From the NCBI GenBank assembly GCA_028752905.1, contig JAQNBH010000006.1:27807008-27871007 (forward strand): a stretch of DNA of 64,000 nt, in the 5' to 3' direction. The translations under genes were made by a program, and so were the position numbers. The number at the start of each line of letters is the position of its first letter. The stretch's first letter is position 1. This document shows, piece by piece, positions 43,419-54,107 of the stretch. Under the pieces are notes generated by a model, which saw only the letters and a program-made list of their open reading frames with translations, searched no databases and was not told the origin of the DNA. The DNA comes from Cladorhizidae sp. MBARI D1340-BT2 (taxonomy: Eukaryota > Porifera > Demospongiae > Poecilosclerida > Cladorhizidae).

Positions 43419-45293
43419 CAGGGCCATACTCTCCATAAGGCTGACTAGACTGAAGCCTAGGGGCCCACCAAGAGTAGGGGCCCACCAAAAACAGAGGGCC
43501 ATGCGCAAACTTTTTTCCGTACCCGAAAAGTAAACGTGAGATTGGTGCGCGCATCTATTCCCAGAGACATAGGGTGTGTTTATCAGTGGGCTTTCTCCTC
43601 GTGTCCAAAGAACTGGAGGCTTGATAGAGGAGTTCTAGGTGCTAGGATTACTTACTGGTACCTCACTCAAATCTCAAAAGGTTTTCAAGTATATGAGCTG
43701 ATAATAATTAAAAAAAAGTAAAGCAAAGAACTCTTGTTACCAACGTGAGGAACTAACTTTACTTCAGCTATACTAATAGTTTCTTTTATGACTGTTAGAT
43801 CAAGCTAAATAGTGTAGGAATAGTAAATAGTTTAGCTATAGCGTATCTAAATAGTGTAGGAATAGTAAATAATTTAGCTAGCATAGCTAAATAGCTAGCT
43901 AAATAGCTAGTGCTTCATGAAGCTAGCTAGCCAAGTAGCTAACCAGCTAGCGCACGCATATAGCTAGCTGGCTAAAGCACCCAAGTAGCTAGCAAGCTAG
44001 CGCACCCATATAGCTAGTTAGCAGTTAAATAGCTATCTAGCTTAGCTAAATAGCCTTTTCTTTCCTGAGAATATACTGTGCTGTTTTTTTAAATATAGTC
44101 CTTGCTCGCATTTAGTTGTTAATATATTTTACGTATAGGATTGCAGCAACATCTGTCATGTAATCATAACCATGAGACTAGGATGAAGGTATACGTATAA
44201 AACTGAATCTGAGTGGTAGGTCTGGAAGCTGATGGCTAGAGGTGTCTGATGCCATCCTGCCATTGCAGAAAGCACAGTCACACCTCTGACTTCCTCGCAC
44301 TTGGTAATGGTCTCCCTTGCCATTCAGCTTGTTGGGGTACTTCTCAGCCATGTTGGGCCCACTTCGGCAACCTATGCTCAGCATGTGCATTGGTCCTACC
44401 AAAGGTAAACTTTAGCGTGGTGGGTCCAAAGAATAGCGGAAAATAATCTTCTGCATTTGGCAGGATGGAGGTCCTGGTTGAAGGATGAATGGGGTACTCT
44501 GTGGAGCAATGTCATCTAGAATTTGAAATGAAATTATAATGGTTTATATGTAAAGTTTGCTTGATATAACACATTTGTCTGTGTAGTAGCTAATAATATT
44601 AGTTGTTATTATTCTTATTGCAGGAATAGCATACCTTCCCAAGCAGTTGTCCAGATATATTGGCTAGCATCCACATGGCTGGTTCCACTTACATCTGATC
44701 TTCCTCTCCTCTGCTATCCTCTTCCTGCAGCTCTTCCCTTCCTCTGCTGTCCTCTACCTGCAGCTCTTCCCGTATTACCACTACCTCCCATTGACATCTG
44801 CTGACTTAGACCTCTCACTGTATCTCTCCCCCTATTTCCACTTGCTCCAACATCCATACTTGCACTCTCATTCTTGATCTCTTCAAAATTGCTTACTGAT
44901 ATCTATTTCTCACCATCACTATATACAACTATTTGAGTCACTGTATATACAATCACCAATGCTAATATCATCAGATAACATCTCTAGTAGAGTCTCGGTA
45001 TCATATCCACAGGCCATTCATAGTAACAACCACGAACAGCGTAGTAACTAACCGCAGTAAAATAAAACAACCGTCGAGGTCAAATTAAAGTGGTCGTCAC
45101 GATATCGTGACAATGGTCTAAGGGTGACAATTACGAATACGTGGCAATATTATGGTTCGGTATGATGTAAACAATGAAATGTACCGAGCCCCAACGACAG
45201 TTGCTCTTGTGAAACTGGTGCCAGACTCGCAGTCTCGAGGGGCCCAAAGAAGCTCGAAGCCTAGGGGCCCTGCCTTGGACTAATACGGCACTG
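43419..45293. mobile_element. Non-autonomous hAT element with exact 8-base target duplication
   Basis: The ends are CAGGGCCATACT and the inverse of CAGTGCCGTATT. Both sides carry CCTTACAC (43411-43418 and 45294-45301). Size is 1,875 bases with no transposase domain. GAAGCCTAGGGGCCC occurs near both ends. The internal part includes an AGCTA-rich block at 43800-44050. Confidence 0.88.
43800..44050. repeat. AGCTA/TAGCTAAATAGC low-complexity block
   Basis: Many TAGCTAGC and AAATAGCTA words within the hAT element, including a repeated CACxCATATAGCTAG phrase. Confidence 0.85.
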
Positions 45294-45731
45294 CCTTACA
45301 CATGTGAAGGACGGGCATGAGACCACAGCACAAGCAGCCATGCATTATATATGAGAAGGAAGGTGAGGAATCGACACCACATGCAACCATTCTTTATAGC
45401 TACATGTATGGGTAGGGCAGGCAGCTCACCCCATGCATTATACATGCATTGAATGGAAGTTGTCCACACTCCATGCAAACATATGTCATATACAGTAAGG
45501 AGGGGCAGCATCTAAAGAAAGGTAGGAGGCCACACCCCATACTTGTAAACTATTAATGAAAGGGCTGGGACTGATGCCTTATGAAAGCATGACATGCCAC
45601 CATGACTTTTAGAAGGGCAAGAGGTCTTATCTCACGCAACCTTGCCTTATGGAAGAGCAATAGGCCTCACCTTATGCAGCCAAGACTTTAAACATGTAAA
45701 GGAGTGGCAAAATACCCTCTAGTAACCACAC
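45294..45731. repeat. Degenerate minisatellite, middle piece
   Basis: Diverged units of about 50-65 bases with AGGxCACACCCCATGCAACCATGCCTTATxxATG. The array is cut by the hAT at 43419-45293 and by the element at 45732-48448, and its last traces are at 48449-48500 (ACCATGCCTTATTCATGTAG). Confidence 0.65.
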
Positions 45732-45942
45732 CCAGGGGGGTAGGAACTGGTGCGGCAGACCCGGCAGCTGCCAGACCAAAGTTTCCGACCAAAGTTTCAC
45801 TACTAACCTCCAGTTATCAAGCAACTTTCTAATCTTTACTGAGAACCTCCAGCCACAGTTGTTTGTAAAAAAAATTCAAATGAAGCCCACCAAACTACGC
45901 CCCTACAGCATAGCGAGCGGATCATGGCTGCGCGGTACAGGC

Positions 45943-46500
45943 CACGCACAACATTTTTACACAATAATAATACAATAATTATGATAAATAAAAAAGTTTG
46001 TAAACATCTGAAATATGATTAATAATTTAATGTGAAAATGGAGTCCCTTTCCGTGAAAATTGCCGCGCACAACATTTTTACACAATATGATACAATAATT
46101 ATGATTAACAACGTTGTAAACATCTGAAATATGATTAATAATTTAATGTGAAAATGGAGTCCCTTTCCGCGAAAATTGCCGCGCACAACATTTTTACACA
46201 ATAATAATACAATAATTATGATAAATAAAAAAGTTTGTAAACATCTGAAATATGATTAATAATTTAATGTGAAAATGGAGTCCCTTTCCGCGAAAATTGC
46301 CGCGCACAACATTTTTACACAATATGATACAATAATTATGATTAACAACGTTGTAAACATCTGAAATATGATTAATAATTTAATGTGAAAATGGAGTCCC
46401 TTTACGCGAAAATTGCCGCGCACAACATTTTTACACAATAATAATACAATAATTATGATAAATAAAAAAGTTTGTAAACATCTGAAATATGATTAATAAT
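45943..46500. repeat. Tandem multiplication of the Merlin terminal region (121/116-base alternating units)
   Basis: CGCGCACAACATTTTTACAC recurs at 45943 (as CACGCAC), 46064, 46180, 46301 and 46417. Spacings are 121, 116, 121 and 116, so a 237-base dimer is repeated. The same motif occurs inverted at about 47480-47497 (AAAAATGTTGTGCGCGG), which marks it as the terminal inverted repeat. Confidence 0.85.
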
Positions 46501-47463
46501 TTGTGCAAATGGAGTATCTTTGCCATACTTTCTCCTCCACACATATTCTATGAGGTACCCTTCCAAGAAGGGCTTGCTGGTGCCATGAAGCTTCATTTTC
46601 CTCTTGGCATTTCTCAATGTACCCTCGATGGATTGGGTGTATGCACCTGTGACAGGGCCAACAAAATTCTGGGAATGGTTTACCGTAAGGTGTGTATACC
46701 CAACTTGATAGAGACTCATATAGGCTCTCCACTCATCTGTATGAATCTCTGTGCCAGGAAGCACATACCTCTGGATTACAGGGATGAGCGTGTTGGCATC
46801 ACGGCAAGGCACAACAGCAATGAACACTTTATCGGTGCCACGTTCTACTCCTCCTGACCTAGGACCCACTTCCCATTCGGGATTCGGCCCCTATTATATT
46901 TCCTTTTGCCAAATTTAGCTCAATTTCAACAACAGTGCCTGGACCTCCAAGCATGTCGGGATGAGACTGTCAAGATATTGGACACATACCTGTAAAGAGC
47001 GAGGGCAATGAAGTATAATGGATTGAAATATTATTATTATAGCCCTAGCCTAGCCCTACCTCTCCGAGGAAGTGGCCCCAGTCAACACCTGTGTGTTCAG
47101 CAATCCCAACCCACTTCCTAATCTTAATCTGCTGGATTTCCTCTGCCCACAGATAGGTGATCTCTAGGATCTTCTCCAGCGATAGGTGACTGCCTTCAAA
47201 CCATGAAGCATGACGAATGGACCTCTTCTTCTGGCAGTTTCTGTCTGGGCACTTCCACCTGCAGAAAGAGGGTTGGGTTGTATTATTCTCTGTCTCATGT
47301 TTATAGCTGCACTGTACCTGTACCCATCTGTTTCTATTGCATTCTCCCATCGCATAGCTCCTCCACACCCATGACAAGGCATAGAGCGAGCCAGAAGCCC
47401 ATGCTGCTTGCAACAATTGATGATGGTGTCACTACCTCTCTCAACAAGCGCTTGTAAGACCAA
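46453..47463 (-). pseudogene. Merlin (IS1016/ISXO2-like) transposase with two introns
   Basis: Minus-strand exons: 47463-47318, 47258-47060 and 46989-46453, with GT-AG introns of 59 and 70 bases. Exon 1 has a CHGCGGAMRW finger. The exon 1/2 junction gives DGYR then WKCPDRNCQKKRSIRHASWF. Exon 2 continues HLSLEKILEITYLWAEEIQQ and DWGHFLGE. Exon 3 has GGPGTVVEIELN where the family has GGPGxVVEIDES, so the first catalytic Asp is lost by a small deletion and frame change. It then reads PGTEIHTDEWRAY (second Asp present), YTHLTVNHSQNFV and QSIEGTLRNAKRK (third acidic residue present). This ISXO2-like DDE protein would move the surrounding element. Frame breaks occur before HPDMLGGPG and near 46860. 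Confidence 0.85.
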
Positions 47464-47511
47464 TAAGTCAGTGGCTAAAAATGTTGTGCGCGGAAATTCA
47501 CGTGGCGTTAA

Positions 47512-48297
47512 TTGTGGCCCCTAAACTGCAATGAGTACTTATCTGCAGCAGAAGCTCAAGTTCTGGCTAAACAGACGGTCCAGACATTACAGAACATGAG
47601 GAGTGATGAGATGTTTTTTTCCTTTCTAAGCATATTGAGTGTGCTACGTGAATGGACTGATACAAATGAGACACTACTACCTCGGGATCGAAAAGCTCCA
47701 AAGCGTTTTGAGAGTAGAACAGGAGAATCTCATCAGTACACTGCAGTTGAACATTATTATCGTTGCTTTTACTTTGAAGCAATAGACTTGGCCATGTCAG
47801 CAATTCAAGATCGCTTTGATCAGCCAGGATATGCTGTTTACTAAAATCTTGAAGAATTGCTTGTAAAAGCTCCAATAAAAAGGCTGAGTTAAGTGACCTT
47901 TTATGGAGATGACTTCAATAAGAGTGAGCTTTCAACTTAACTTCAAGTTTTTAGTTCAAGTTTTAGCTCACGTGAGTCAGATGGAACTGTAACACTGAAA
48001 GATATCTTAACTTTTCTTCGCAACCTTTCTGATGGTCAACGTGCCTTTTTTAAGCAGGTGTGCTGGGCTGCCAATCTAATCCTTGTGATGCCTTCTACGA
48101 ATGCTGATGAAAGATCTTTTTCCTGCATGAAAAGAATAAAAACATACTTACGAAGTACTATTAAACAGAATAGACTTAATCATCTAATGATACTAAACAT
48201 TTACAAAGAAGCTTTGGATCACCTTGATCTAGTCATAATTGCAAATGAATTTGTGAGAAACAATGAGCACAGACTCCGAGTGTTCGGGAACTTGTGA
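47512..48297 (+). pseudogene. hAT transposase C-terminal part
   Basis: The frame reads MRSDEMFFSFLSILSVLREW, LLPRDRKAPKRFESRTG and YYRCFYFEAIDLAMSAIQDR, a stop near 47842, then FLRNLSDGQRAFFKQV and LVMPSTNADERSFSCMKRIK, ending RLNHLMILNIYKEAL. The PSTNADERSFSxxKRIKTYL block is the hAT C-terminal dimerisation domain, of the DUF4371/ZMYM-like group. The BED/TTF finger and first catalytic residues are missing. One frame change and two stops. Confidence 0.85.
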
Positions 48298-48379
48298 ACT
48301 TATTTCAGACTAGGTTTATTCCAGGTATATATATTATTTTCAATTACCATGATATTTCTTTTCAATAAGTTGCGTGTAT

Positions 48380-48410
<31 letters not shown>

Positions 48411-48499
48411 TTCGCCTGACCAATCCCAAAATGCTTCCTACCCCTCTGACACCTTATTAATATAATGTAACCATGCCTTATTCATGTAGAGGAACAGTG

Positions 48500-48940
48500 G
48501 GTTAATTTTCATCTGAAAGTTCTAATGCTGTTCGTCCATTACTGGGGACTAGGATACTTGCCTAGAAATTAAAAAAAAATTATGGTCGCACTGACTTTTT
48601 TGCTGAAGATATAGCAGTATTATCCCACTATCATTATGTGACAGCGCCAGATATGACTATCATAGAGCATAACATTTTATTGTTGCATAGTCAACGCTTG
48701 GTAAGGTAAAGGTTTCTTGCATTTGGTACACAAGAAAAGAACTAGTTATATTGACCATAACTTGATAGGTGATAATAAGTGGTAATTTGCACCACCAAGT
48801 ACGTCTACAAGCACTTCACAAGACTATCCAAACACTAATCTTAAAATGGTCCTTAAAATATAGGGGGACTTTACACCTGATTTTGACAGGACTGCAATAA
48901 CTCCAGATGCAACCAACTATGAGGTTGATTTTTGGGTCAA
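48500..48940. other. Non-coding stretch
   Basis: Nothing recognised. Confidence 0.4.
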
Positions 48941-48943
48941 AGA

Positions 48944-49018
48944 TTTCTTTACCCCCCTAGAATCATCAGATATAATAGCTGGAATGTGGTGTCCTTAACC
49001 AGTTGAGCTAAGAGCCCT
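48944..49018 (-). repeat. tRNA-derived SINE head or tRNA relic
   Basis: The minus strand begins GGGCTCTTAGCTCAACTGG followed by TTAAGGACACC. TAGCTCAACTGG is a good RNA polymerase III A box. The expected B box is degenerate (TGATGATTCTA) and the acceptor stem does not close, so it is not a working tRNA. Confidence 0.4.
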
Positions 49019-49364
49019 TTGTCTGGTCTCTGGTTCATTAATTATCATAGTAACAGGTTGTAGCACATTCAGGCATGCATATGCAAAGGTAAACTGCTGA
49101 TCCTCCACCCCTCTTGAGATCTTGAAATACCGGTATTCTATTATTGTATAGTGTTGTTAAATATGTACCCCCCTTCCTCCCCCCTCAACTCAATCATAAA
49201 TGCAGCCCTGAATAGTACTTAAAAGTAGACCCCAGTGATGGACAGTTACTAACAAGCATAGTAGGTCTATACACTGCTGACTTATACCAGTTGGCTGACC
49301 TTTACCCCTGGATGCTTGTTGCAGCTGCCTGTAGTTAGGGAGGTGATGTAACTGGTGATATGTA

Positions 49365-49590
49365 GCAAAGTGCATGATTGTGCATATGTACACAATGCTA
49401 GTGATTGTGAGTAGTTTACTGTTTGCTCTCCTCTCCATGATTGATTCTACCCAACCTCATATAGCATCCCTGTTTCTCATGCCACATCTGTGGAGCTAGT
49501 TGTCTACTGCATCTCGACTTCTACTAACTTCATTTGAGAGCGACCCCCTTGCCCAACTGGTTCTGAGTGGAGGACTTGCTAGTATAGTAA
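49365..49590 (+). repeat. Dispersed repeat, copy B (partner at 8310-8560)
   Basis: Same order of blocks as 8310-8560, with an internal deletion; it abuts the foldback element that follows. Confidence 0.75.
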
Positions 49591-49611
49591 ATGACTAATT
49601 TTGGGTGAGTC

Positions 49612-50348
49612 GGTGCATTTTTTAATATAAAACAAAAAACAAGTGGGGTACCACTATATAATTTATAGCTCCATAGATTCTGTAAACTTCATGGTATGTA
49701 CTTGATATATAGCTCAAAAGATAGCGCTCTCTGTGTGCTTTATTTCGATACTAAAATATTTTTCATGCATATAATTATAGCCAAGTTACTGGAACTAAAG
49801 TGGAGGGATCCTCAAAACCTGAATGCCTGATTTTGCTGCATAAATATCTTCAGATTTCCAAGTGCTAGTGAGTTGAAATTATCACCAGTGACTAGAAGAA
49901 CCCCTACTCTATGCAATGAGCATTTGATTAGGCGATAAAACGTAAGTACGTGGTCAAATGCTCGGTGGTAAAATGAATTTTGTTAAAATTCCATAAAATT
50001 CATTTTCCACCTGTGCGCTTGCTTGACCAGTACTTACATTTTAGCGCCTAATCAAAAATAGAGTAAGGCTTTCTCTAGCCACTGGTGCTAATTTCAACTC
50101 TCTAGTACTTGGCAATCTGGAGATATTTATGTGGCAAAATCAGGCATAGAGGTTTTTAGGCTCCCTCCACTTTAGTTCCAGTAACTTGCCTATAGTTATC
50201 ATATGAAAAATATTTTAGTATCAAAACGAGCATACGGAGAGACCAATCTTTTGAGCTATATATTAAGTCCATACCATGAAGTTTACAGAATCTATGGCGC
50301 TATAAAGTGGTAACCACAAGTTTGTTTTTTATAATTTAAAAATGCACC
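49612..50348. mobile_element. Large foldback (hairpin) element, arms about 350 bases
   Basis: 49612-49980 is an imperfect reverse complement of 49994-50348. Both outer ends read GGTGCATTTTT inward. The turn lies at about 49981-49994. Examples of paired blocks: CCATAGATTCTGTAAACTTC with GAAGTTTACAGAATCTATGG, and GGAACTAAAGTGGAGGGA with TCCCTCCACTTTAGTTCC. Similarity may extend about 25 bases beyond each end. No coding sequence and no clear target duplication. Single arms occur at 43135, 52655 and (older) 19030. Confidence 0.9.
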
Positions 50349-50374
50349 TGTCACCCCTAACAAACTCACAGTTG

Positions 50375-52195
50375 ACTACTTCCTAACTGATCAATGATGT
50401 TTATATTTTGTAAGAATGATTCTATCACAGGTTAAGTGTTGTGAAACATAGTCAAATCATTGGGTAATATATTTTGTAAGGATGTACATGTAACCCTGTC
50501 TATGAATCGTGTAACACCATCTGTGATGTGTTATGATGGAGAAAGAAGCTCTCAATTTTGAATGTAATACCATATTTCATTAACTGATTCACCTTTTTAA
50601 GCTGATATCTTCAAATTGGGACATTCATCATAAAACGTGCTAAAAACCAGATTTTTATCTGGACATGTGCAGAAGGTTACATCAATATTACATTAAACTT
50701 TATTTCTTGTTCTAGTCTGTGGGAGTGGGTGGAGGAAGCAATAAAAATATAGAAATGATGATTGAATATTGCCATCATAAAGTGTCCCTTCCTTACCTTT
50801 GCTGCTGTCTCTGCAAGCCAATGAAAGCTGTATATTCACCTATGCTAGCCTGAAATCCCTCAGAATATCTTCTCTCTTTAGAAGAAAATGCACTCCTTGT
50901 TGGATTTCTGTATCAGTATCTAGGATGGTTATGCATTGAAGGTGCTAGCAAATATCACGAGGCAAAGAGTTACCCTCCACAAGTTTCTCCTGGAAAAGTT
51001 GGGCATTAGTAATAGCTAGCTGTTCTGACAGCAGTAAGGGTAGCATTACCTTTACGAGAGTTTACAGGATCCCATCCAAGGACAAAAATGTCAACTAACA
51101 AGTGTAGCATACTAATCTCAATGGAAGCAAGTCAGCATTTTCTTCTCCGTAACTAGTGATCCCTTATCAACATACTTATGTAAGCCAGAAATTGATTAAA
51201 TCATATTACTCACAGAGATCAGAATGCTCACTTAGCTGCCATCAAGCTCAAATGCACTCTCCCTGCGACATCCGTCATTGTCCGAGGGACGGGATCCAGG
51301 ATAAACTATTGAAAGTTAATGCTATCATTTCTGGTGGTGTTAAAACCTTCACAAGTTTTACATCCCAGATGCCACTGCAAAGATCTTGCTCTATCGTGGC
51401 CCAAATCAGCAGAAGACTGTAAACAATGTATCAAATGACACTAACTCATTTCTTAAAGTCTAAACTATTGAGAGAGTTTACTGGTTGGCACAAGTAGCCT
51501 AGTGTAGGAAAAACAGCTTGCTAAAACAGCAGAATGCCCATAAAGATTCCGTCGAGGACAGTGGTTGCGATCAGCGATTGCTAACAGCATTTTTCTGGTC
51601 AAACCAGACTTGCTAATAATAACCTCCCTTTCAATTGCAACCACCCTTCAAATAGAAATTGCAGGTAGATGGACTGAAGTAAATATTATCTGCAGTTGCT
51701 ATTAGAAAATATTTAGAAATTTTATTCCTAGCCACCTTTCCTTTAGGTAGGTTTGGGTCTTTCCATTCAAATCCTTTATACTTGCTTGCAAAACTGATTA
51801 AGTTATGATTTTAAAAGCCTTAAGACCATTTAAGATCAGTTCTTGTAAGTTGCTAGAGTATTAAAAGGCACCTGTACATACTCCACCCCCTAATGCTGCA
51901 GGGATAACTAATGTTGTTCTAATGCTGCTGGTACAAAGCAGCCACCATACTAGAGCTTGGAATAACAATCCCATTGAAGAGACACCTGACACACACGTGC
52001 ATGTACTTGACTGTCAAATGCTGAACGTTCTTTTTTAAGTAGCATTTATGGGGCCTAACTTCTACCACTTTTGTCTATAAAAATATTTTAGTTACCTAAA
52101 CTGTGGTTTTTAAGCCTCTCATGTTTAGTTACCTAATGTTGTTAAGTTAAGTTATGTTATCTTGCTATGAAGCACTGTTCTCAAAGTCCTTGAAA
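50375..52195. other. Non-coding stretch
   Basis: Nothing recognised on either strand. Confidence 0.4.
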
Positions 52196-52199
52196 CATG

Positions 52200-52370
52200 C
52201 ACCAATTATGACCATGTCATGATTAGTGTAACATATTTCCCAGAACATTGAGGCAAGAATTGTAATAGCATAACCAGGCATATTTATAGCTGCAACTCTC
52301 TGTAACTGTCCACAGTTTCCTAACGAGTATCTTGCTGCTCCATTGCATGATATTTACAACCTTTCTGAAG
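52200..52370 (-). repeat. Dispersed repeat, minus copy (partner 63340-63500)
   Basis: Its reverse complement shares GAGCAGCAAGATACTCxTTAGGAAA, GTGGACAG, TTGCAGCTATAAA and GCCTGGTTATGCTA with 63370-63500. Family unassigned. Confidence 0.75.
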
Positions 52371-52654
52371 TGATCTAGTAGCAGAGGCAGCTCCTCTTGC
52401 ACGTCCTCTAAATTGCCCAAAAAATTTCCAATGTCCCAATGATGGTAAAACTGGATCGTAAAGGATATCAACATTGAGCCTGTCACAAGAATTGCATATT
52501 TCATGATAACTGATCTTCAAATGGTTTTATAGATGAATATACTTTGCTGAATAAAACCAATTGCAAATAATGCAGGATAGACCATCTATAGGTCGTTACA
52601 TCATCTCAGGAGCCGCGGTATATACTTAATTTAATATGGCTTGGGAGTCTTATG

Positions 52655-53045
52655 AATTTCATTCATTTTCCACCCGCACGCTTGACTACGTATTTACATT
52701 TTAGCGCCTAATCAAAACTGTCATTGTATAGAGTAGGGCTTCCTATAGTCACTGGTGCTAATTTCAACTCTCTAGCACTTGGCAATCTGGAGATATTTAG
52801 GCACCAAAATCAGGCATTCAGGTTTTTGAGGTTCTTCCCACTTGTAGCTCCTGTAACATGGCTATAGTTATATCTATGAAAAATATTTTAGTATCAACAT
52901 AGAGCACACAGAGAGACCTATCTTTTGAGCTGTATATAAAGTCCATAACATGAAGTTTTCAGAATATATGGAGCTATAAATTGGTAACCACAAGTGTTTT
53001 TTTAAATATTTTTTTAAAAAATGCTCCTGTCATCCCTGACAAACT
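52655..53045 (+). repeat. Foldback-family single right arm
   Basis: Matches 49994-50370 in the same orientation from TTCATTTTCCACC through TTGGTAACCACAAGTG to ACAAACTCCCAGTTGACT. The left arm is absent. Confidence 0.85.
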
Positions 53046-54107
53046 CCCAGTTGACTCATTGCAAACTGGTGATGTTTATATTTTGTAAGAGTTATTCTAT
53101 CACAGGTTAAGTATTGATTTGAGTGAGGATGTAATCCTGTGTAACTGCCTTAGAACTGTCCATTCATTTGGAAATGCAAATTCAGCTGCGATTGTGTCAA
53201 TTTTATACCTGGAACAGACTAGCTAGCCAGATGTGAGACAAAACTTTCTTCTTTCTGATGAAGACTGAAGTATTTCTGTTCAACTGTTAGGACTAAAAAA
53301 CAAACAGATTTATTTAAAGAGAATCCTTGAATTTGCTTAGAGTAAGTTGCTCTGTAACTAATTGATACCGACAGACAAATACTAACCTTTTGTGGCACTT
53401 TTATTTTCTTTCTTTTTTCCAGTTCCTGTGTGAGTAATTATTTCTGTGCAGTTCAGAATCTCATTATAATAATATACTAGAACTTTATTTAAATCAGCTT
53501 TTTTGTTCAGCTGAGAGTAATCGTACAAGTTTAATAAATTTAGTAGAGTACTAGTATTATGCATAATATGATGTAATGTTACATGTTTTACCTTCTTGTA
53601 TGCAACCTGATATATTCATCTCCCCCCTCTCGATGTTCGGACTATCCTCACATTGTGAGTATTTGAATCTACAATAATCATCCCCAACATCTTGCAATGT
53701 GCATAATACAACTACTTATTGTTGGTGGTAATAATACCCACAACTGTCTATATCCCAACTATCTTAACATGGTGTCATAATGTGCTACACACAAAACTAG
53801 ATGCTATGGGTACATTTTCCTCTGTAAGTTAAAACTAGACCAACAACAGCTGTCTTTGCATGGAACTTGAGTGCTATGTTGAATGAGCTCTATACTGGGA
53901 AATAGCAACAGCGAACCTAATTTCTGCTGCATTATATGTTTTGTTTGTTCTTGCTCTAGTACAGGCAGCATCCAGCATTGAAGCTAGATATATTTAAAGG
54001 GAACTCTTAAGGGTGTGGATCTTGCTGTTCTTTTACTATTATAGTCTACTAGATAATAACAGGCTTAGATAATTTATCCACTAAAGCTTTGGATGTGGTA
54101 CCTAGCC
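53046..54107. other. Non-coding stretch
   Basis: Nothing recognised. Confidence 0.4.

Larger units (their letters stand above)
45732..48448 (+). mobile_element. hAT element with 5-base target duplication, hosting a Merlin element
   Basis: The ends are CAGGGGGGTAGGAA and the inverse of CAGAGGGGTAGGAAG. Both sides carry ACACC (45727-45731 and 48449-48453). The C-terminal half of a hAT transposase remains at 47512-48297; the N-terminal region is gone. A Merlin transposase and its repeated end sequence occupy about 45943-47499. Confidence 0.82.

Noticed and set aside
46019..46438. Two identical 60-residue minus-strand frames
   Set aside because: They fall in the 237-base tandem repeat of the Merlin terminal region.
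48944..49018. Functional tRNA gene on the minus strand
   Set aside because: Good A box only; the B box and acceptor stem do not fit.
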